A program made the position numbers and the translations under genes. A DNA stretch of 64,000 nt from NCBI RefSeq assembly GCF_015209745.1, contig NZ_CP063657.1, positions 1,860,001 through 1,924,000 of the forward strand. Reading direction: 5' to 3'. Of the stretch, positions 16,512 to 35,151 are shown piece after piece. Numbering within the stretch: the first letter of the stretch is position 1; every line of letters begins with the position of its first letter. The DNA comes from Lysobacter avium. Lineage in GTDB: Bacteria > Pseudomonadota > Gammaproteobacteria > Xanthomonadales > Xanthomonadaceae. Below the pieces are notes generated by a model, which searched no databases, had not been told where the DNA came from, and worked only from the letters and a program-made list of their open reading frames with translations.

Positions 16512-19106
16512 TCAGTAGCGCACGCGCAAGGTCATGCCGTACATCCGCGGCGCGCCCAGGAACGCGTTCCACGAGCCCGACTGGATCGGCGCATCGATGC
16601 CAACCTGCTTGTAGGTCTCGTTGGTCAGGTTCTGGCCCCACACCTCGACCATCCAGCGCTTGTCCTGCCGGCCCAGGCCCAGGCGCGCATTCACCAGGCC
16701 GAAACCGTCCTGCATCTTCTGCGGGTCCAGATCCGAGCCGGTGTTGAACTTGGACATGTACTTGCCGCCGATGTTGAAGCGGCCCAGCAGGTCGGAGCCC
16801 ACATCCCACTCGTAGGTCACCGAGGCGTTGCCCGACCAGCGCGGTGCAAAGCTCATGGTGTTGCCCGGCAGCAGCGCCAGGTCCGGGTCGGGCAGCAGGT
16901 CGTTGCCGTACTCGGTCTGGGCGTAGGTCACGCCGCCCTGCATGGTCAGCCCGCGCATCGCGGTCTGCCACATCACGTCGGCCTCGACGCCCTGCGACAC
17001 CACCTCGGGGATCGAGCGCACCACGAAGCTGGTACCCAGGAAGCTGTTGAGCTGGAAGTCGCTGTACTTCTGGTAGAACAGCGCCGCGTTGAACAGGAAG
17101 TTGCCGTCCATCCAGTTGGTCTTCAGACCCAACTCGTAGCTGTCCACGAACTCGCCCGGGAAGGACGTGTCATCCACCGGGGTGATGCCCTGCACGCCGC
17201 TGGACAGGCCGTTGGCCGACTGCACCCGGTCCAGGTTGAAACCGCCGGCCTTGTAGCCGCGTGCCGCCGAGCCGTAGGTCATCACGTCATCGGACCAGCT
17301 GTAGGCCAGCTTGAACGTGCCCGACCATTCCTTCTCGGTGCGCGACTGGGTGACGTCGCGGCCGTCGTGGGCGATGTTGGCCCACGGCAGGCACATGTAA
17401 CCGGCGATGGACGGCGCAACCGCCGGCACCAGGCCCGCCAGCAACTGCTGCTGCAGCGCCGGCGGCAGGCTGCCGAAACCGTTGATGCGTCCGGCCAGCG
17501 CGCCGGCGACACGCGCCGCCGGGTTGGCCAGCGTCGCCCCGCACGCCGCGCTGCCGTTGGGGTTGTCGTAGAGGGTATGCAGCTTCTTCTTCTCGTGGGT
17601 GTAGCGCAGGCCCACGGTGATATCCAGCTGGTCGGTGGCGTGGAAGGTGTTGTTGGTGAAGATCGCCGTGCTCTTGGCGTTCTGGCGGTGCTCGTCCAGC
17701 GAGCCCAGGCCGCGGAAGTTGGTGCCGAACGGCTGGCCGCTGACCTGCGACAGGAACAGCGCCGGGTTGGATTGGTCCACCGTCAGGCCCAGCGGTGCCA
17801 GCTGCGCCGCCACCCCGCCCAGCACCTGGCTGCCGACCAGCGTGGACAGGTAAGGCTCATACGCCGGACCAAAGCGGTAGGAGTCGTTGCGGGTCAGGTC
17901 CTCGTCGGAATAGAACAGCCCGACCATCCAGTCCACCCGGTCGCTGGAACCGGTCATGCGCAGTTCCTGGCTGAAGGTCTCGAACCGGGTCAGCGACTCG
18001 TCCTCGTCCGGCGCGCGGTAGAGGATGTCGGCCGCGCTGTAGTCGAAGTCCAGGCCGTTGATGGCCTTCCAGTCGCGCATCGAGGTCACCGAGCTGATGG
18101 TCGCGCCATTGGCCCACGGCGACACCCAGTCGATGTTCATCGCCACGCCCTTGTCCTTCAGGTCCTGGGTGGTCGGGCGGTTGGCGTAGCCCAGTCGCCG
18201 GTCCAGGTCGACCACCGGGATCACGCCCTCGCCGCCCGGGGTCAGCGCGTTGATGATTGCCGCCGTCGGCCCGCGGTCGGTGGTCACGGTGATGCAGCAA
18301 TTCTCTTCGCGGCTGCTGAAGTCGCCGACGAAATTGATCGACAGGTTGTCGGTCGGCTCCAGCAACAGCTGGCCGCGGAAGGTGTGGTAGTTCTGGTCCC
18401 CGTCGTCATCCTCGGTGCGCGGCCCGGCGCCAAACTTCACATCGTCCACGCCGTCGCGCTTGCGCTTGCTGGCAAACACGCGGAACGCCGCGTTCTCGCC
18501 CAGCGCATCGTTGTAGGCACCGGATACACCGAACAGGCCGTAGTTGCCGACGGTGATCTCGCCCTCCGCGCTCTGGGTGTAGCTGGGGCGGCGGGTGATC
18601 ACGTTGATCACGCCGGCCGAGGTGTTCTTGCCGAACACCGTGCCCTGCGGGCCCTTCAGCACCTCGATGCGCTCCACCTCGCCCAGGTCGCCGAAACCGA
18701 CGCTGTTGCGCGAGCGGTACACGCCGTCGATGACGATGCCGACCGAGGACTCCAGCCCGGCGTTGTCACCCACCGTGCCGATGCCGCGGATGCGCGCGGT
18801 GGTCTGCGCCGCGCTCTGGGTGCTGGTCACGGTCAGGCCGGGCACCAGCACCTGCATGTCCTTGATGTCGTGCACGCCCGCGTCCTGCAGCAATTGCTCA
18901 TCGAGCACGTTGATCACGATCGGTACGTCCTGCAGCGCTTCCTCGCGCTTCTGCGCGGTAACCGTGATGCCCGAAAGCGTGGTGGCGCGCTGCTCCGGCG
19001 CATCCCCGCGGGCTTCCTGCGCCATTGCCGGCGCAGAGGCCAGCGAGGCCAAAGCCGACAGAACCGCGACGGCGAGCAATGCGCGTGCTGGCTGAACTAC
19101 TTCCAT
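16512..19106 (-). CDS. TonB-dependent outer-membrane receptor
   Basis: An 864-residue receptor with a signal peptide (LLAVAVLSALASLASAPAMAQ). The plug domain begins ITVTAQKREEALQDVPI and contains GTVFGKNTSAGVINVITRRP; a long beta-barrel ends in an aromatic-terminated strand (MYGMTLRVRY). TonB and ExbBD energise uptake of siderophores, vitamins or glycans through such barrels. The sequence does not name a substrate. ATG at 19106 is well supported by GGGAGGGG upstream and by the signal peptide. The gene stands alone, with a terminator after it and no adjacent regulator or hydrolase. Confidence 0.92.
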   Translation of the reverse strand: MEVVQPARALLAVAVLSALASLASAPAMAQEARGDAPEQRATTLSGITVTAQKREEALQDVPIVINVLDEQLLQDAGVHDIKDMQVLVPGLTVTSTQSAAQTTARIRGIGTVGDNAGLESSVGIVIDGVYRSRNSVGFGDLGEVERIEVLKGPQGTVFGKNTSAGVINVITRRPSYTQSAEGEITVGNYGLFGVSGAYNDALGENAAFRVFASKRKRDGVDDVKFGAGPRTEDDDGDQNYHTFRGQLLLEPTDNLSINFVGDFSSREENCCITVTTDRGPTAAIINALTPGGEGVIPVVDLDRRLGYANRPTTQDLKDKGVAMNIDWVSPWANGATISSVTSMRDWKAINGLDFDYSAADILYRAPDEDESLTRFETFSQELRMTGSSDRVDWMVGLFYSDEDLTRNDSYRFGPAYEPYLSTLVGSQVLGGVAAQLAPLGLTVDQSNPALFLSQVSGQPFGTNFRGLGSLDEHRQNAKSTAIFTNNTFHATDQLDITVGLRYTHEKKKLHTLYDNPNGSAACGATLANPAARVAGALAGRINGFGSLPPALQQQLLAGLVPAVAPSIAGYMCLPWANIAHDGRDVTQSRTEKEWSGTFKLAYSWSDDVMTYGSAARGYKAGGFNLDRVQSANGLSSGVQGITPVDDTSFPGEFVDSYELGLKTNWMDGNFLFNAALFYQKYSDFQLNSFLGTSFVVRSIPEVVSQGVEADVMWQTAMRGLTMQGGVTYAQTEYGNDLLPDPDLALLPGNTMSFAPRWSGNASVTYEWDVGSDLLGRFNIGGKYMSKFNTGSDLDPQKMQDGFGLVNARLGLGRQDKRWMVEVWGQNLTNETYKQVGIDAPIQSGSWNAFLGAPRMYGMTLRVRY

Positions 19107-19291
19107 GGTGTCCCCTCCCGGATGGGTAGCAATAAAAACAGTGGCGCGGGACGCCCCTGCAGCTGACCGGACGTGGGGGACTCCGGTCACAAAAGCCGCG
19201 CTTGATGCCCGCAGGTGGAAGCTAGCACGTTCCATACGCAATGGAACTGTGTCGCAGTTTGGCGGTGACGCGTTCCTTAAACGCCCATCCG

Positions 19292-20614
<1,323 letters not shown>

Positions 20615-20744
20615 GTCCGATTCCCCGAAAGGCGCGCCGAGTGCACGCTGTGCCGCAAATGATTATGCGTCACCTCACAAACGGCATCAGTGCCACCGTT
20701 CCGGCCACCTGCACGAGCGCACGCAACCACGCGAACAGAAATGC

Positions 20745-20771
20745 AAAAAGCCCCGGCTGGGCCGAGGCTTT
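20745..20771 (-). terminator. Terminator after tRNA-Thr
   Basis: On the minus strand the stem AAAGCC-T-CGGC pairs with GCCG-G-GGCTTT around a CCA loop and is followed by a T run. It lies six bases beyond the tRNA 3' end. Confidence 0.8.
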
Positions 20772-20776
20772 GCATC

Positions 20777-20852
<76 letters not shown>

Positions 20853-20941
20853 AAAGAGGCGGAATTGTAGGCGTCCGCTTGGACCGGGTCAAACCGGCGA
20901 GTGCCGCACGCGTGCTGTGGCGACCCGTTACCGGCTGCGCG

Positions 20942-21889
20942 CTACGCCTTCAGCGGCCGCAGCTCCTTGGGCAGCGCGAACACCATGTTTTCCGGCTCGC
21001 CCTTGAGGTCCATCAGCTTATCGGCGCCCAATTCGCGCAGGCGGTCGATCACCCCCCGCACCAGCACCTCCGGCGCGGAGGCGCCCGCGGTGATACCGAT
21101 CTTGCGGCGTCCGACCAGCCAGTCCGGGTTGATCTCGTCGGCGCCGTCGATCAGATGGGCTTCCACGCCCTCGCGATCGGCCAGTTCGCGCAGGCGGTTG
21201 GAGTTGGAGCTGTTGACCGAGCCCACCACCAGCACCAGGTCGCACTCGCGGGTAAGGTCGCGCACGGCGTCCTGGCGGTTCTGGGTGGCGTAGCAGATGT
21301 CGTCCTTCTTCGGCCCCTGGATCAGCGGAAAGCGCTCGCGCAGCGCGTCGATGATCGCCCGGGTGTCATCCACCGACAGCGTGGTCTGGGTGGTGTAGGA
21401 GACGTGCTCGGGCTGCTCGATGTGAAGGGTGTCGACGTCCTCCAGGTTCTCGACCAGGTAGATCCGGCCGCTGGTGTCGCTCGCCTTCCACTGGCCCATG
21501 GTGCCCTCCACTTCCGGATGCCCGGCGTGGCCGATCAGCACCATGTCGCGGCCGGCGCGGCACTCGCGGCTGACTTCCAGGTGCACCTTGGTCACCAGCG
21601 GGCAGGTCGCGTCGAATACCTTCAGCCCGCGACGGTCGGCCTCGGCGCGCACCGCACGCGAGACGCCGTGGGCGCTGAAGATCACCGTTGCGCCGTCGGG
21701 CACTTCGTCGAGCTCTTCGACGAACACCGCGCCGCGTTGCTTGAGGTCGTCGACGACGAACTTGTTGTGCACGACTTCGTGGCGAACGTAGATCGGCGCG
21801 CCGAACAGTTCCAACGAGCGGTTGACGATCTCGATGGCGCGGTCGACGCCGGCGCAGAAGCCCCGGGGGTTGGCAAGAATCAGGTCCAT
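20942..21889 (-). CDS. ispH: 4-hydroxy-3-methylbut-2-enyl diphosphate reductase
   Basis: A 315-residue LytB/IspH enzyme, the last step of the MEP isoprenoid pathway, making isopentenyl and dimethylallyl diphosphate. It starts [19 protein letters not shown]; this Cys and those in [13 protein letters not shown] and [11 protein letters not shown]'s upstream region ligate the [4Fe-4S] cluster, and [13 protein letters not shown] is a conserved substrate loop. The ATG at 21889 matches the family start; the long open frame upstream is not conserved. It lies ten bases downstream of lspA in the operon ribF-ileS-lspA-ispH. Confidence 0.96.
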   Translation of the reverse strand: MDLILANPRGFCAGVDRAIEIVNRSLELFGAPIYVRHEVVHNKFVVDDLKQRGAVFVEELDEVPDGATVIFSAHGVSRAVRAEADRRGLKVFDATCPLVTKVHLEVSRECRAGRDMVLIGHAGHPEVEGTMGQWKASDTSGRIYLVENLEDVDTLHIEQPEHVSYTTQTTLSVDDTRAIIDALRERFPLIQGPKKDDICYATQNRQDAVRDLTRECDLVLVVGSVNSSNSNRLRELADREGVEAHLIDGADEINPDWLVGRRKIGITAGASAPEVLVRGVIDRLRELGADKLMDLKGEPENMVFALPKELRPLKA

Positions 21890-21899
21890 GCCGTTGATT

Positions 21900-22405
21900 T
21901 TACGCCTTTCGTCCGGAGAGCAGGCCAAACAGCGCGATACCGATGGCGCCGCCGACAATCGCTGCGTCGGCAATGTTGAACGCGGGCCAGTACCAGTCCT
22001 GCCAATGCCACTGGATGAAGTCGACCACGTGGCCGTGCAACAGGCGGTCGACGACGTTGCCGATCGCCCCGCCGATGACGAGCGCGTACGGCAGCGCGGT
22101 CTTCCAGTCGCTGCGCGGGGTGCGCCACAGCCAGTAGCCGAGCAACCCGCTGATGCCCGCGGCAAGCACGATGAAGAAGTACTTCTGCCAGCCGCCAGCA
22201 TCGCTGAGAAAGCTGAACGCCGCGCCGGTGTTGTAGGTGCGGTACCAGTTCCAGACGCCCTCGATCACCGGCACGGGAGTGTATTCCGGCAGCGATGAGA
22301 GCACCCACGCCTTGCTGAGCTGGTCGAGCACGATCACCACGGCCGACAGCGCCAGCCAGACCAACGCGTTGGGCTTTACGCCCGGCGTTGCGTCAACGGC
22401 CGCCA

Positions 22406-22406
<1 letters not shown>
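21900..22406 (-). CDS. lspA: Lipoprotein signal peptidase (signal peptidase II)
   Basis: A 168-residue inner-membrane aspartyl protease with four transmembrane helices. The conserved boxes are [39 protein letters not shown] and [11 protein letters not shown]; the two catalytic aspartates lie in the last two. It removes signal peptides from prolipoproteins after diacylglyceryl transfer. Its ATG shares one base with the ileS stop (TGATG), so it is translationally coupled. Confidence 0.96.
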
Positions 22407-25275
<2,869 letters not shown>

Positions 25276-25279
<4 letters not shown>

Positions 25280-26229
25280 GCAGTGGCTCGCGGTGTAGGG
25301 GTCAGGATGGCGCGCGCCTGCTCGGCGTCGCGGTGCATCTGCGCGGTCAGGGCCGGCAGATCGTCAAAGCTTTCTTCGTCGCGCAGCCTGGCGACGAACT
25401 CCACCGTGATCCGGCGACCGTACAGGTCACCGTGGAAGTCGAACAGGTGGGCCTCCAGCAGCGGCTCCGTGCCGTTCACGGTGGGCCGGGTGCCAAGGCT
25501 GGACACCGAGGCGATGGGCTCGTCCCCCACCCCGTGCACCCAGGTGGCATAGATGCCCGAGAGCGCCGGCGTCTTGCCGCCAAAACGGATGTTGGCGGTC
25601 GGATAGCCCAGCGTGCGGCCCAGTTGCGCGCCGCGCACGACCCGGCCACTGATGGCGTACGGGCGGCCCAGCATCCGGGCCGCGGTGGCAAAGTCGCCGG
25701 CCTGCAGTGCCTCGCGGATGCGCGTGCTGGACACGCGCTCGCCATCCAGCGTGACCGGCTCGATCGCGCCCGCGGTGAAGCCCGGGCTGGCCTGCGCGCC
25801 CATGCGCTGCAGCAGCGCCAAGTCGCCGCCACGGTTCCTGCCGAACTGGAAGCCCGGCCCGACCCACACCTCGCGCGCCTGCAACAGTCGCACCAGCACC
25901 TCGTTGACGAAATCCTCCGCGCTCATCGAGGCCATGCGCTTCCTGAAGCGCAGCAGCCCGACCTGATCGATGCCCAGCTCACACAGTCCTTCCGCCTTGG
26001 CCCGCGGCGAAAGCAGTCGCGGCGGCGGCGCGCCACGCGCGAACAACTCGCGCGGCAACGGCTCGAAACTGAGGGCGACGGCCGGCAACTTCAATGCCTG
26101 CGCACGCTCCACCGCATGGCCGACCAGTGCCCGATGGCCGCGGTGCAGGCCATCAAACGCGCCGATGCAGACCACGCTCCCGCGTGGGCACCGGGTCCCG
26201 CCTTCGATATCCCTGAACAGCTTGCTCAT
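25276..26229 (-). CDS. ribF: Bifunctional riboflavin kinase/FAD synthetase
   Basis: A 317-residue enzyme. The N-terminal FAD synthetase has the nucleotidyltransferase motif [10 protein letters not shown] and [14 protein letters not shown]. The C-terminal flavokinase contains [11 protein letters not shown] and [16 protein letters not shown]. It converts riboflavin to FMN and then FAD. No FMN riboswitch is apparent ahead of it. It is the first gene of the ileS-lspA-ispH operon and lies 83 bases downstream of murJ. Confidence 0.95.
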
Positions 26230-26312
26230 CGTCGCGGAGTATAGCCGCCGGGCGGCGCGGCCCGACGTGACCGGCCATCGCTGCCGGGGCGGTTCATGCC
26301 GGTACGCACCCG

Positions 26313-27893
26313 CTACTGCCGCAGGTGCCGCGGCCGCACGCCGGCGATCAGCAGCACCGCGCCATAGGCCGCCGCGCCCGCGCCGATGACGCCCAGCAGC
26401 CACGCCCAGCGCAGCCAGCCGGCCATCGCGGACCAGTCGCCGACCCAGCCGCGCAGGAGCACGACGGTCACCGCCATCGCCACCAGCCCCAGGCCGATGC
26501 GGGTCAGCCAACCGGGCCAGCCGGGCTGGACCTGGTAGATGCCGTCGCGCTTGAGGAAATGCCACAGCAGGGACGCATTGATGATGCCGGCGATGGCGGT
26601 CGCCCCGGCGATCCCGGCGTGCGCGAAGGGCACCTCCAGCCACCACAGCGGAGTGACGATCAGTACTGTCAGCAGCACATTGGCGACCACGGTGATGATC
26701 GCCGCCCGCATCGGGGTTTTGGTGTCCTGGCGCGAATAGAACGCCGGCAGCAGCACTTTGCTGAGCATGAAGGCGGGGATGCCGACGCTCATCGCGGTCA
26801 GCGCGTAGCCGACCATGCGGGTGTCCTCGGGCGTGAACCGGCCGTAGCGGAACAGCGAGGCGGTCAGCGGTTCGGCCAGCAGCGCGAGGCCCAGCGCGGC
26901 CGGCATGCCGACCAGCAGGACCATGCGCAGGCCCCAATCCAGCGAGCGCGAATAGCCGTCGCCATCGCGATCGGCATGCATGCGCGACAGCTGCGGCAGG
27001 ATCACCGTGCCGATGGCCACGCCGAACAGCCCCAGCGGCAGCTCGGTCAGGCGGTCGGAGTAATACAGCCACGACTGCGCGGCCGGCACCAGCAGCGACG
27101 CGAAGACCGTGCCCACCAGCAGGTTTACCTGCGAGACCGAGGACGAGAAGATCGTCGGCAGCATCAGGGTCATCACCCGGCGCACGCCCTTGTGCCGAAG
27201 GTTGAATTTGAAGCGCGTGCGCAGGCCCAGGCGCGACATCGCCGGCCACAGCACCAGCATCTGCAGGATGCCGGCCAGCAGCACGCCCCAGGCCAGCGCC
27301 TTCTCCGGCACCTGCAGGTAGCCGGCCAGGAACAGCATCGCGCCGATCATCGCCAGGTTGTGCAGCACCGGGGTCAGCGCCGGCAGGCCGAACTGCTTGA
27401 AACTGTTGAGCACCGAGCCGGCCAGCGCGGTCATCGAGATGAATACCAGGTACGGGAAGGTGATCCGCAGCATCTGCGCGGTCAGCGGCACCAGGTCGGA
27501 CTCGGACTGGTCGGCGAAGGCCAGGAACAGCCGCGCGACCCAGGGCGCGGCGAGGATGCCCAGCCCGCTGACCACGACCACCACCGCCAGCAGCGCGCCG
27601 GCGACGTGGTCGAGGAAATCCTGCAGGGCCTCGTCGTCGCCTTTTTGCTTCAGCTCCGACAGCAATGGCACGAACGCCGAGGAGAACGAGCCCTCGGCGA
27701 AGATCCGGCGCAGGTAGTTGGGAATGCGGTAGGCGACGACGAAGGCGCTGACCGCCGGACCGGCCCCGAACAGGCTGGCCTGGAGCCAGTCACGCAGGTA
27801 GCCGGCGATGCGCGAGATGAAGGTCATCACGCTGAACACCGCCGTGGAACGCAACATCCCGCCCTGCTTGACCAAACCCGCCGATCCCCGCAT
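26313..27893 (-). CDS. murJ: Lipid II flippase MurJ
   Basis: A polytopic inner-membrane protein of about 526 residues and roughly 14 helices (MviN/MurJ family). [53 protein letters not shown] and [27 protein letters not shown] are diagnostic. It flips lipid II to the periplasmic face for peptidoglycan synthesis. ATG at 27893 is preferred; ATG at 27923 and 27857 are in frame. It is transcribed divergently from rpsT with about 70 bases between. Confidence 0.94.
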   Translation of the reverse strand: MRGSAGLVKQGGMLRSTAVFSVMTFISRIAGYLRDWLQASLFGAGPAVSAFVVAYRIPNYLRRIFAEGSFSSAFVPLLSELKQKGDDEALQDFLDHVAGALLAVVVVVSGLGILAAPWVARLFLAFADQSESDLVPLTAQMLRITFPYLVFISMTALAGSVLNSFKQFGLPALTPVLHNLAMIGAMLFLAGYLQVPEKALAWGVLLAGILQMLVLWPAMSRLGLRTRFKFNLRHKGVRRVMTLMLPTIFSSSVSQVNLLVGTVFASLLVPAAQSWLYYSDRLTELPLGLFGVAIGTVILPQLSRMHADRDGDGYSRSLDWGLRMVLLVGMPAALGLALLAEPLTASLFRYGRFTPEDTRMVGYALTAMSVGIPAFMLSKVLLPAFYSRQDTKTPMRAAIITVVANVLLTVLIVTPLWWLEVPFAHAGIAGATAIAGIINASLLWHFLKRDGIYQVQPGWPGWLTRIGLGLVAMAVTVVLLRGWVGDWSAMAGWLRWAWLLGVIGAGAAAYGAVLLIAGVRPRHLRQ

Positions 27894-27963
27894 ACTTTCC
27901 GGTCTGATTTTACGCCGTACCATATTCTCTTCTTCCAGCACCAACAATTTTCAGGAATACGCC

Positions 27964-28233
27964 GTGGCAAACATCAAGTCCGCCAAGAAGCGCGCCAAGC
28001 AGACCGTCGTGCGCAATGCCCGCAACGCGAGCCAGCGCTCGATGCTGCGCACCTCCGTCAAGAAGGTGCTCAAGGCCCTTGGCGAAAATGACGCCGAGAG
28101 CGCCGAGGCCGCCTTCAAGGTTGCCCAGCCGATCCTCGACCGTTTCAGCTCGCGTGGCCTGATCCACAAGAACAAGGCAGCCCGTCACAAGGCCCGCCTG
28201 AACGCCCGGATCAAGGCGCTGAAGGCCGCCTGA
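27964..28233 (+). CDS. rpsT: 30S ribosomal protein S20
   Basis: An 89-residue basic ribosomal protein, [12 protein letters not shown] to [16 protein letters not shown]. It binds 16S rRNA early in small-subunit assembly. The start is GTG at 27964 with AGGA upstream; the frame is open much earlier, but only this start gives the S20 N-terminus. A terminator follows. Confidence 0.97.
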   Translation: MANIKSAKKRAKQTVVRNARNASQRSMLRTSVKKVLKALGENDAESAEAAFKVAQPILDRFSSRGLIHKNKAARHKARLNARIKALKAA

Positions 28234-28296
28234 TCCGCGCGCCGCGCGCCGGCCAACGCCGGCCGCTGCGGCAACCGCGACATCGGTGGCGACAGG

Positions 28297-28324
28297 AAAA
28301 ACCCGGCTCAGGCCGGGTTTTTTC
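28297..28324. terminator. Bidirectional terminator between rpsT and obgE
   Basis: The stem AACCCGGC/GCCGGGTT with a short TCAG loop has T runs on both sides when read on either strand. It serves rpsT on the plus strand and the end of obgE on the minus strand. Confidence 0.9.
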
Positions 28325-28396
28325 GTGGGCGCGGAAGTCACGCGATGCGCGTCGAGCCGTGTCGTGTCAAACACCGGCTCCGCCATCAGGGTGCTC

Positions 28397-29626
<1,230 letters not shown>

Positions 29627-29884
29627 TCAAGCGCTGACGACGCTGACGGTGCGGCGCTTCTTCAGGCCCTTGACCGAGAACTCGACCTTGCCATCCACCA
29701 GCGCAAACAGCGTGTGGTCACGGCCCAGGCCCACGCCCGGACCCGGATGGAACTGGGTGCCGCGCTGGCGCACGATGATGTTGCCGGCGTCGATCGCCTG
29801 GCCACCGTAGATCTTCACGCCGAGGTATTTCGGGTTGGAGTCGCGACCGTTGCGGGTCGAGCCTCCGGACTTTTTATGTGCCAT
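29627..29884 (-). CDS. rpmA: 50S ribosomal protein L27
   Basis: An 85-residue protein starting [16 protein letters not shown], with [16 protein letters not shown]27 reaches towards the peptidyl-transferase centre. The start has AAGGAG eight bases upstream. It lies 12 bases after rplU. Confidence 0.97.
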   Translation of the reverse strand: MAHKKSGGSTRNGRDSNPKYLGVKIYGGQAIDAGNIIVRQRGTQFHPGPGVGLGRDHTLFALVDGKVEFSVKGLKKRRTVSVVSA

Positions 29885-29896
29885 GGCTGCTGCTCC

Positions 29897-30217
29897 TTAC
29901 TTCTTGTCGCCACCGGCAATGCCGGTGATCTCGATTTCGGTGTAGTGCTGACGGTGACCCATCTGCTTGCGGTGGTGCTTGCGGCGACGGAACTTGATGA
30001 TGCGGATCTTGTCCGCACGTCCGTGGCCCACCACCTTGGCACTGACCGTGGCACCCTTGAGTTCGTCGCCGAGCTTCACGCCCTCGCCGTCGCCCAGCAT
30101 CAGGATGTTGTCGAACTTGATCTCGCTGCCGGCTTCGGCTTCGAGCAGCTCAACGCGCAGGGTCTCGCCCTGCATGACGCGGTATTGCTTACCGCCGGTG
30201 ACTACCACTGCGTACAT
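29897..30217 (-). CDS. rplU: 50S ribosomal protein L21
   Basis: A 106-residue protein, [14 protein letters not shown] through [19 protein letters not shown]. It binds 23S rRNA in the large subunit. ATG at 30217 is chosen because GAGG lies nine bases upstream; an in-frame ATG at 30223 would be too close to it. It is the first gene of the rplU-rpmA operon and divergent from uvrA. Confidence 0.97.
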   Translation of the reverse strand: MYAVVVTGGKQYRVMQGETLRVELLEAEAGSEIKFDNILMLGDGEGVKLGDELKGATVSAKVVGHGRADKIRIIKFRRRKHHRKQMGHRQHYTEIEITGIAGGDKK

Positions 30218-30454
30218 GACCATATTCCTCTGTAGTTATTTTTGGTCGCTGCCGCGCCGTCGAGGGCGGACAGAAGCGGAATTGTAATGGGTTCATGGGC
30301 TTGCGACAAGCACGCGGGCCTTTTCGCGACGCCGAGGACCCGCAAACCTTCCATTTGCGCCAATTGCCCCCATTTCCTCCACTCAATAAGCTTATCTGTT
30401 CGCTTCCGCGCGCTCTTCGCGCGAGCTTCTCCCCCTACCCCACAGGCTTCCTCG

Positions 30455-33396
<2,942 letters not shown>

Positions 33397-33400
<4 letters not shown>

Positions 33401-34050
33401 GCGACAAGTCCCCACCCGCGAATCCGGGCAAGCCCGGCGCCAAACCGCGCGCAACGGCGGCGAAGAAGACGCCGTCCAAGAAGGCTGCGACCAGCAAGGC
33501 ACCGGCGGAACAGCCCGCGGTGAAGAAGGCCGCCGCGCGCAAGACGACCGCGAAGAAGACCGCGGCAGGACAGCGCCCTGCCAAGCAGCAAGGCGCGGCG
33601 GAGTCGGCGAAGGCGCTCCCATCAACGCAGAACGATGCAGGCGCCGCTCCCAGCGCGGATCTGATCCGGGTGCCGATGGCGGTGCGCTGGCGTGACCTGG
33701 ACGCGTTCAACCACGTCAACAACTCCAAGTACCTCAGCTACCTGGAAGAGGCGCGGCTGCACTGGATGATGGGCGTGCCCGGCCAGGGCATGGACGACCA
33801 CGTGGCACCGGTCGTGGCCGCCGCGCAGCTCAACTACCGTCGGCCGATCACCTGGCCGGCCGAGGTGGTGGTCGAGCTGTTCGTGGAGCGGTTGGGCACC
33901 ACCAGCCTCAGCATCGGTCACCGCATCGTCGATGATGAGGACCGCTCGATCGTCTACTGCGACGGCAACGTGGTGATGGTGTGGATCGATCGCGACAGCG
34001 GCCGTGCGGCCGAGCTGCCACACAAGGTCCGGGAAGCCTGCTCACGCTGA
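33397..34050 (+). CDS. Hotdog-fold acyl-CoA thioesterase with histone-H1-like N-terminus
   Basis: A 217-residue protein in two parts. Residues 1-85 are a Lys/Ala/Pro/Thr-rich disordered region ([19 protein letters not shown] and similar), like histone H1 tails. Residues 90-217 are a 4HBT hotdog domain with [25 protein letters not shown], where the aspartate is catalytic in YbgC/FadM-type thioesterases. It would hydrolyse acyl-CoA. The basic tail could bind DNA, RNA or acidic protein and is not usual for the family. It overlaps uvrA by ATGA and converges with the ABC permease by nine bases. Confidence 0.85.
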
Positions 34051-35151
34051 GCGGCGCGGCCGGTAACGCCACATCGCCAACGCGCCATACAGCAACGCCA
34101 GCAGCGCCAGGTTGGCCAGCTCTCCCGATACCTCTGCCAGAGTCGCGCCCATCTGGTTGACCTTGACCAGCGCGTTGATTCCCGGCGTGCTGGGCAGCCA
34201 TTGGGCGATGCGCATCAGCAGCCTTGGCGTGGCCTCCACCGGCCACGACAGGTTGGACAGGAAGAACAGCGGCAGCGAGGTGACGGTGATGAGCTGGAAC
34301 GCGCGCTCGCGGGTGCGGAAGAAGCTGCCAAAAAACATCGCAAAGCCCACCACCGCGGCGATGAACAAGGCTCCCGCCAGCAACAGGCCCGCCAGGTTGC
34401 CGCCGCGCGGGTAATCCTGGAACCAGTACACGAAGCCGCTGAAGTACAGCAGGCTGAGCATCCCCATCATCGCAAAGGCGGCGGCAATGCCGGCCAGGCC
34501 CGGTCGCGAGAGCCGCAGCTGCCCATGGCGCTCGCGCCGGGTCGCCGCCATCACCGCCACGCCGATCAGCAGGGTCTGTTGCACGATCAGCGCCGCGACG
34601 CCGGGCACGATGCTGCTGCCATACCCTTCGGCGGTATTGAACAGCGGCCGCTCGATCACCTGCAGCGGCGGTCCCGCCGGCACCCCGGCAAATTGCGCCT
34701 GGCGGATCGCCACCTCCTGTCCGAAGGCGGTGATTGCCGTCGCCGCGCCCTGCAGCACCAGGCTCGCCCGACCCAGCAGAGTGCCGTTGCCGAACAGCGC
34801 CAGCCGGCCCTGACCGCCGCGCAGGATGTCGCGCTGGAAATCCGCCGGCACCAGCAGAATCGCTTCGGCATCGCCACGCTCCACCACGGTGCGCGCATCA
34901 TCCATTGATCCCAACACGCCGACGACGTGGACCGCGCGCACCGCATCGAGCTTGCGCAGCAGATCGCGGCTCATCGGACTGCGGTCCTGGTCGACCACGA
35001 CCAGCGGCAGGTCAACGGCCACCTGGTGGCGATACGCGGCCGGGTAGAAGAACGAGTACAGCAGGATCGCGCCGACCAGGGTCAGCATCGCGACCCGGTC
35101 CCCGGCGATCGCGCGCAGGGTCTCGCCGAAGGCGAACGTGAACCGGTTCAT
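34042..35151 (-). CDS. ABC-2 type permease (YhhJ/YbhR-like)
   Basis: A 369-residue permease. One N-terminal helix (VAMLTLVGAILLYSFFYP) is followed by a large periplasmic domain with LPLVVVDQDRSPMSRDLLRKL, then five or six C-terminal helices ending at GALAMWRYRP. ABC-2 permeases of this form export drugs or polymers with a periplasmic adaptor. Its ATG overlaps the stop of the paralogous upstream permease, and both belong to the TolC-HlyD operon. No ATP-binding subunit lies beside it. Confidence 0.85.
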   Translation of the reverse strand: MNRFTFAFGETLRAIAGDRVAMLTLVGAILLYSFFYPAAYRHQVAVDLPLVVVDQDRSPMSRDLLRKLDAVRAVHVVGVLGSMDDARTVVERGDAEAILLVPADFQRDILRGGQGRLALFGNGTLLGRASLVLQGAATAITAFGQEVAIRQAQFAGVPAGPPLQVIERPLFNTAEGYGSSIVPGVAALIVQQTLLIGVAVMAATRRERHGQLRLSRPGLAGIAAAFAMMGMLSLLYFSGFVYWFQDYPRGGNLAGLLLAGALFIAAVVGFAMFFGSFFRTRERAFQLITVTSLPLFFLSNLSWPVEATPRLLMRIAQWLPSTPGINALVKVNQMGATLAEVSGELANLALLALLYGALAMWRYRPRRSA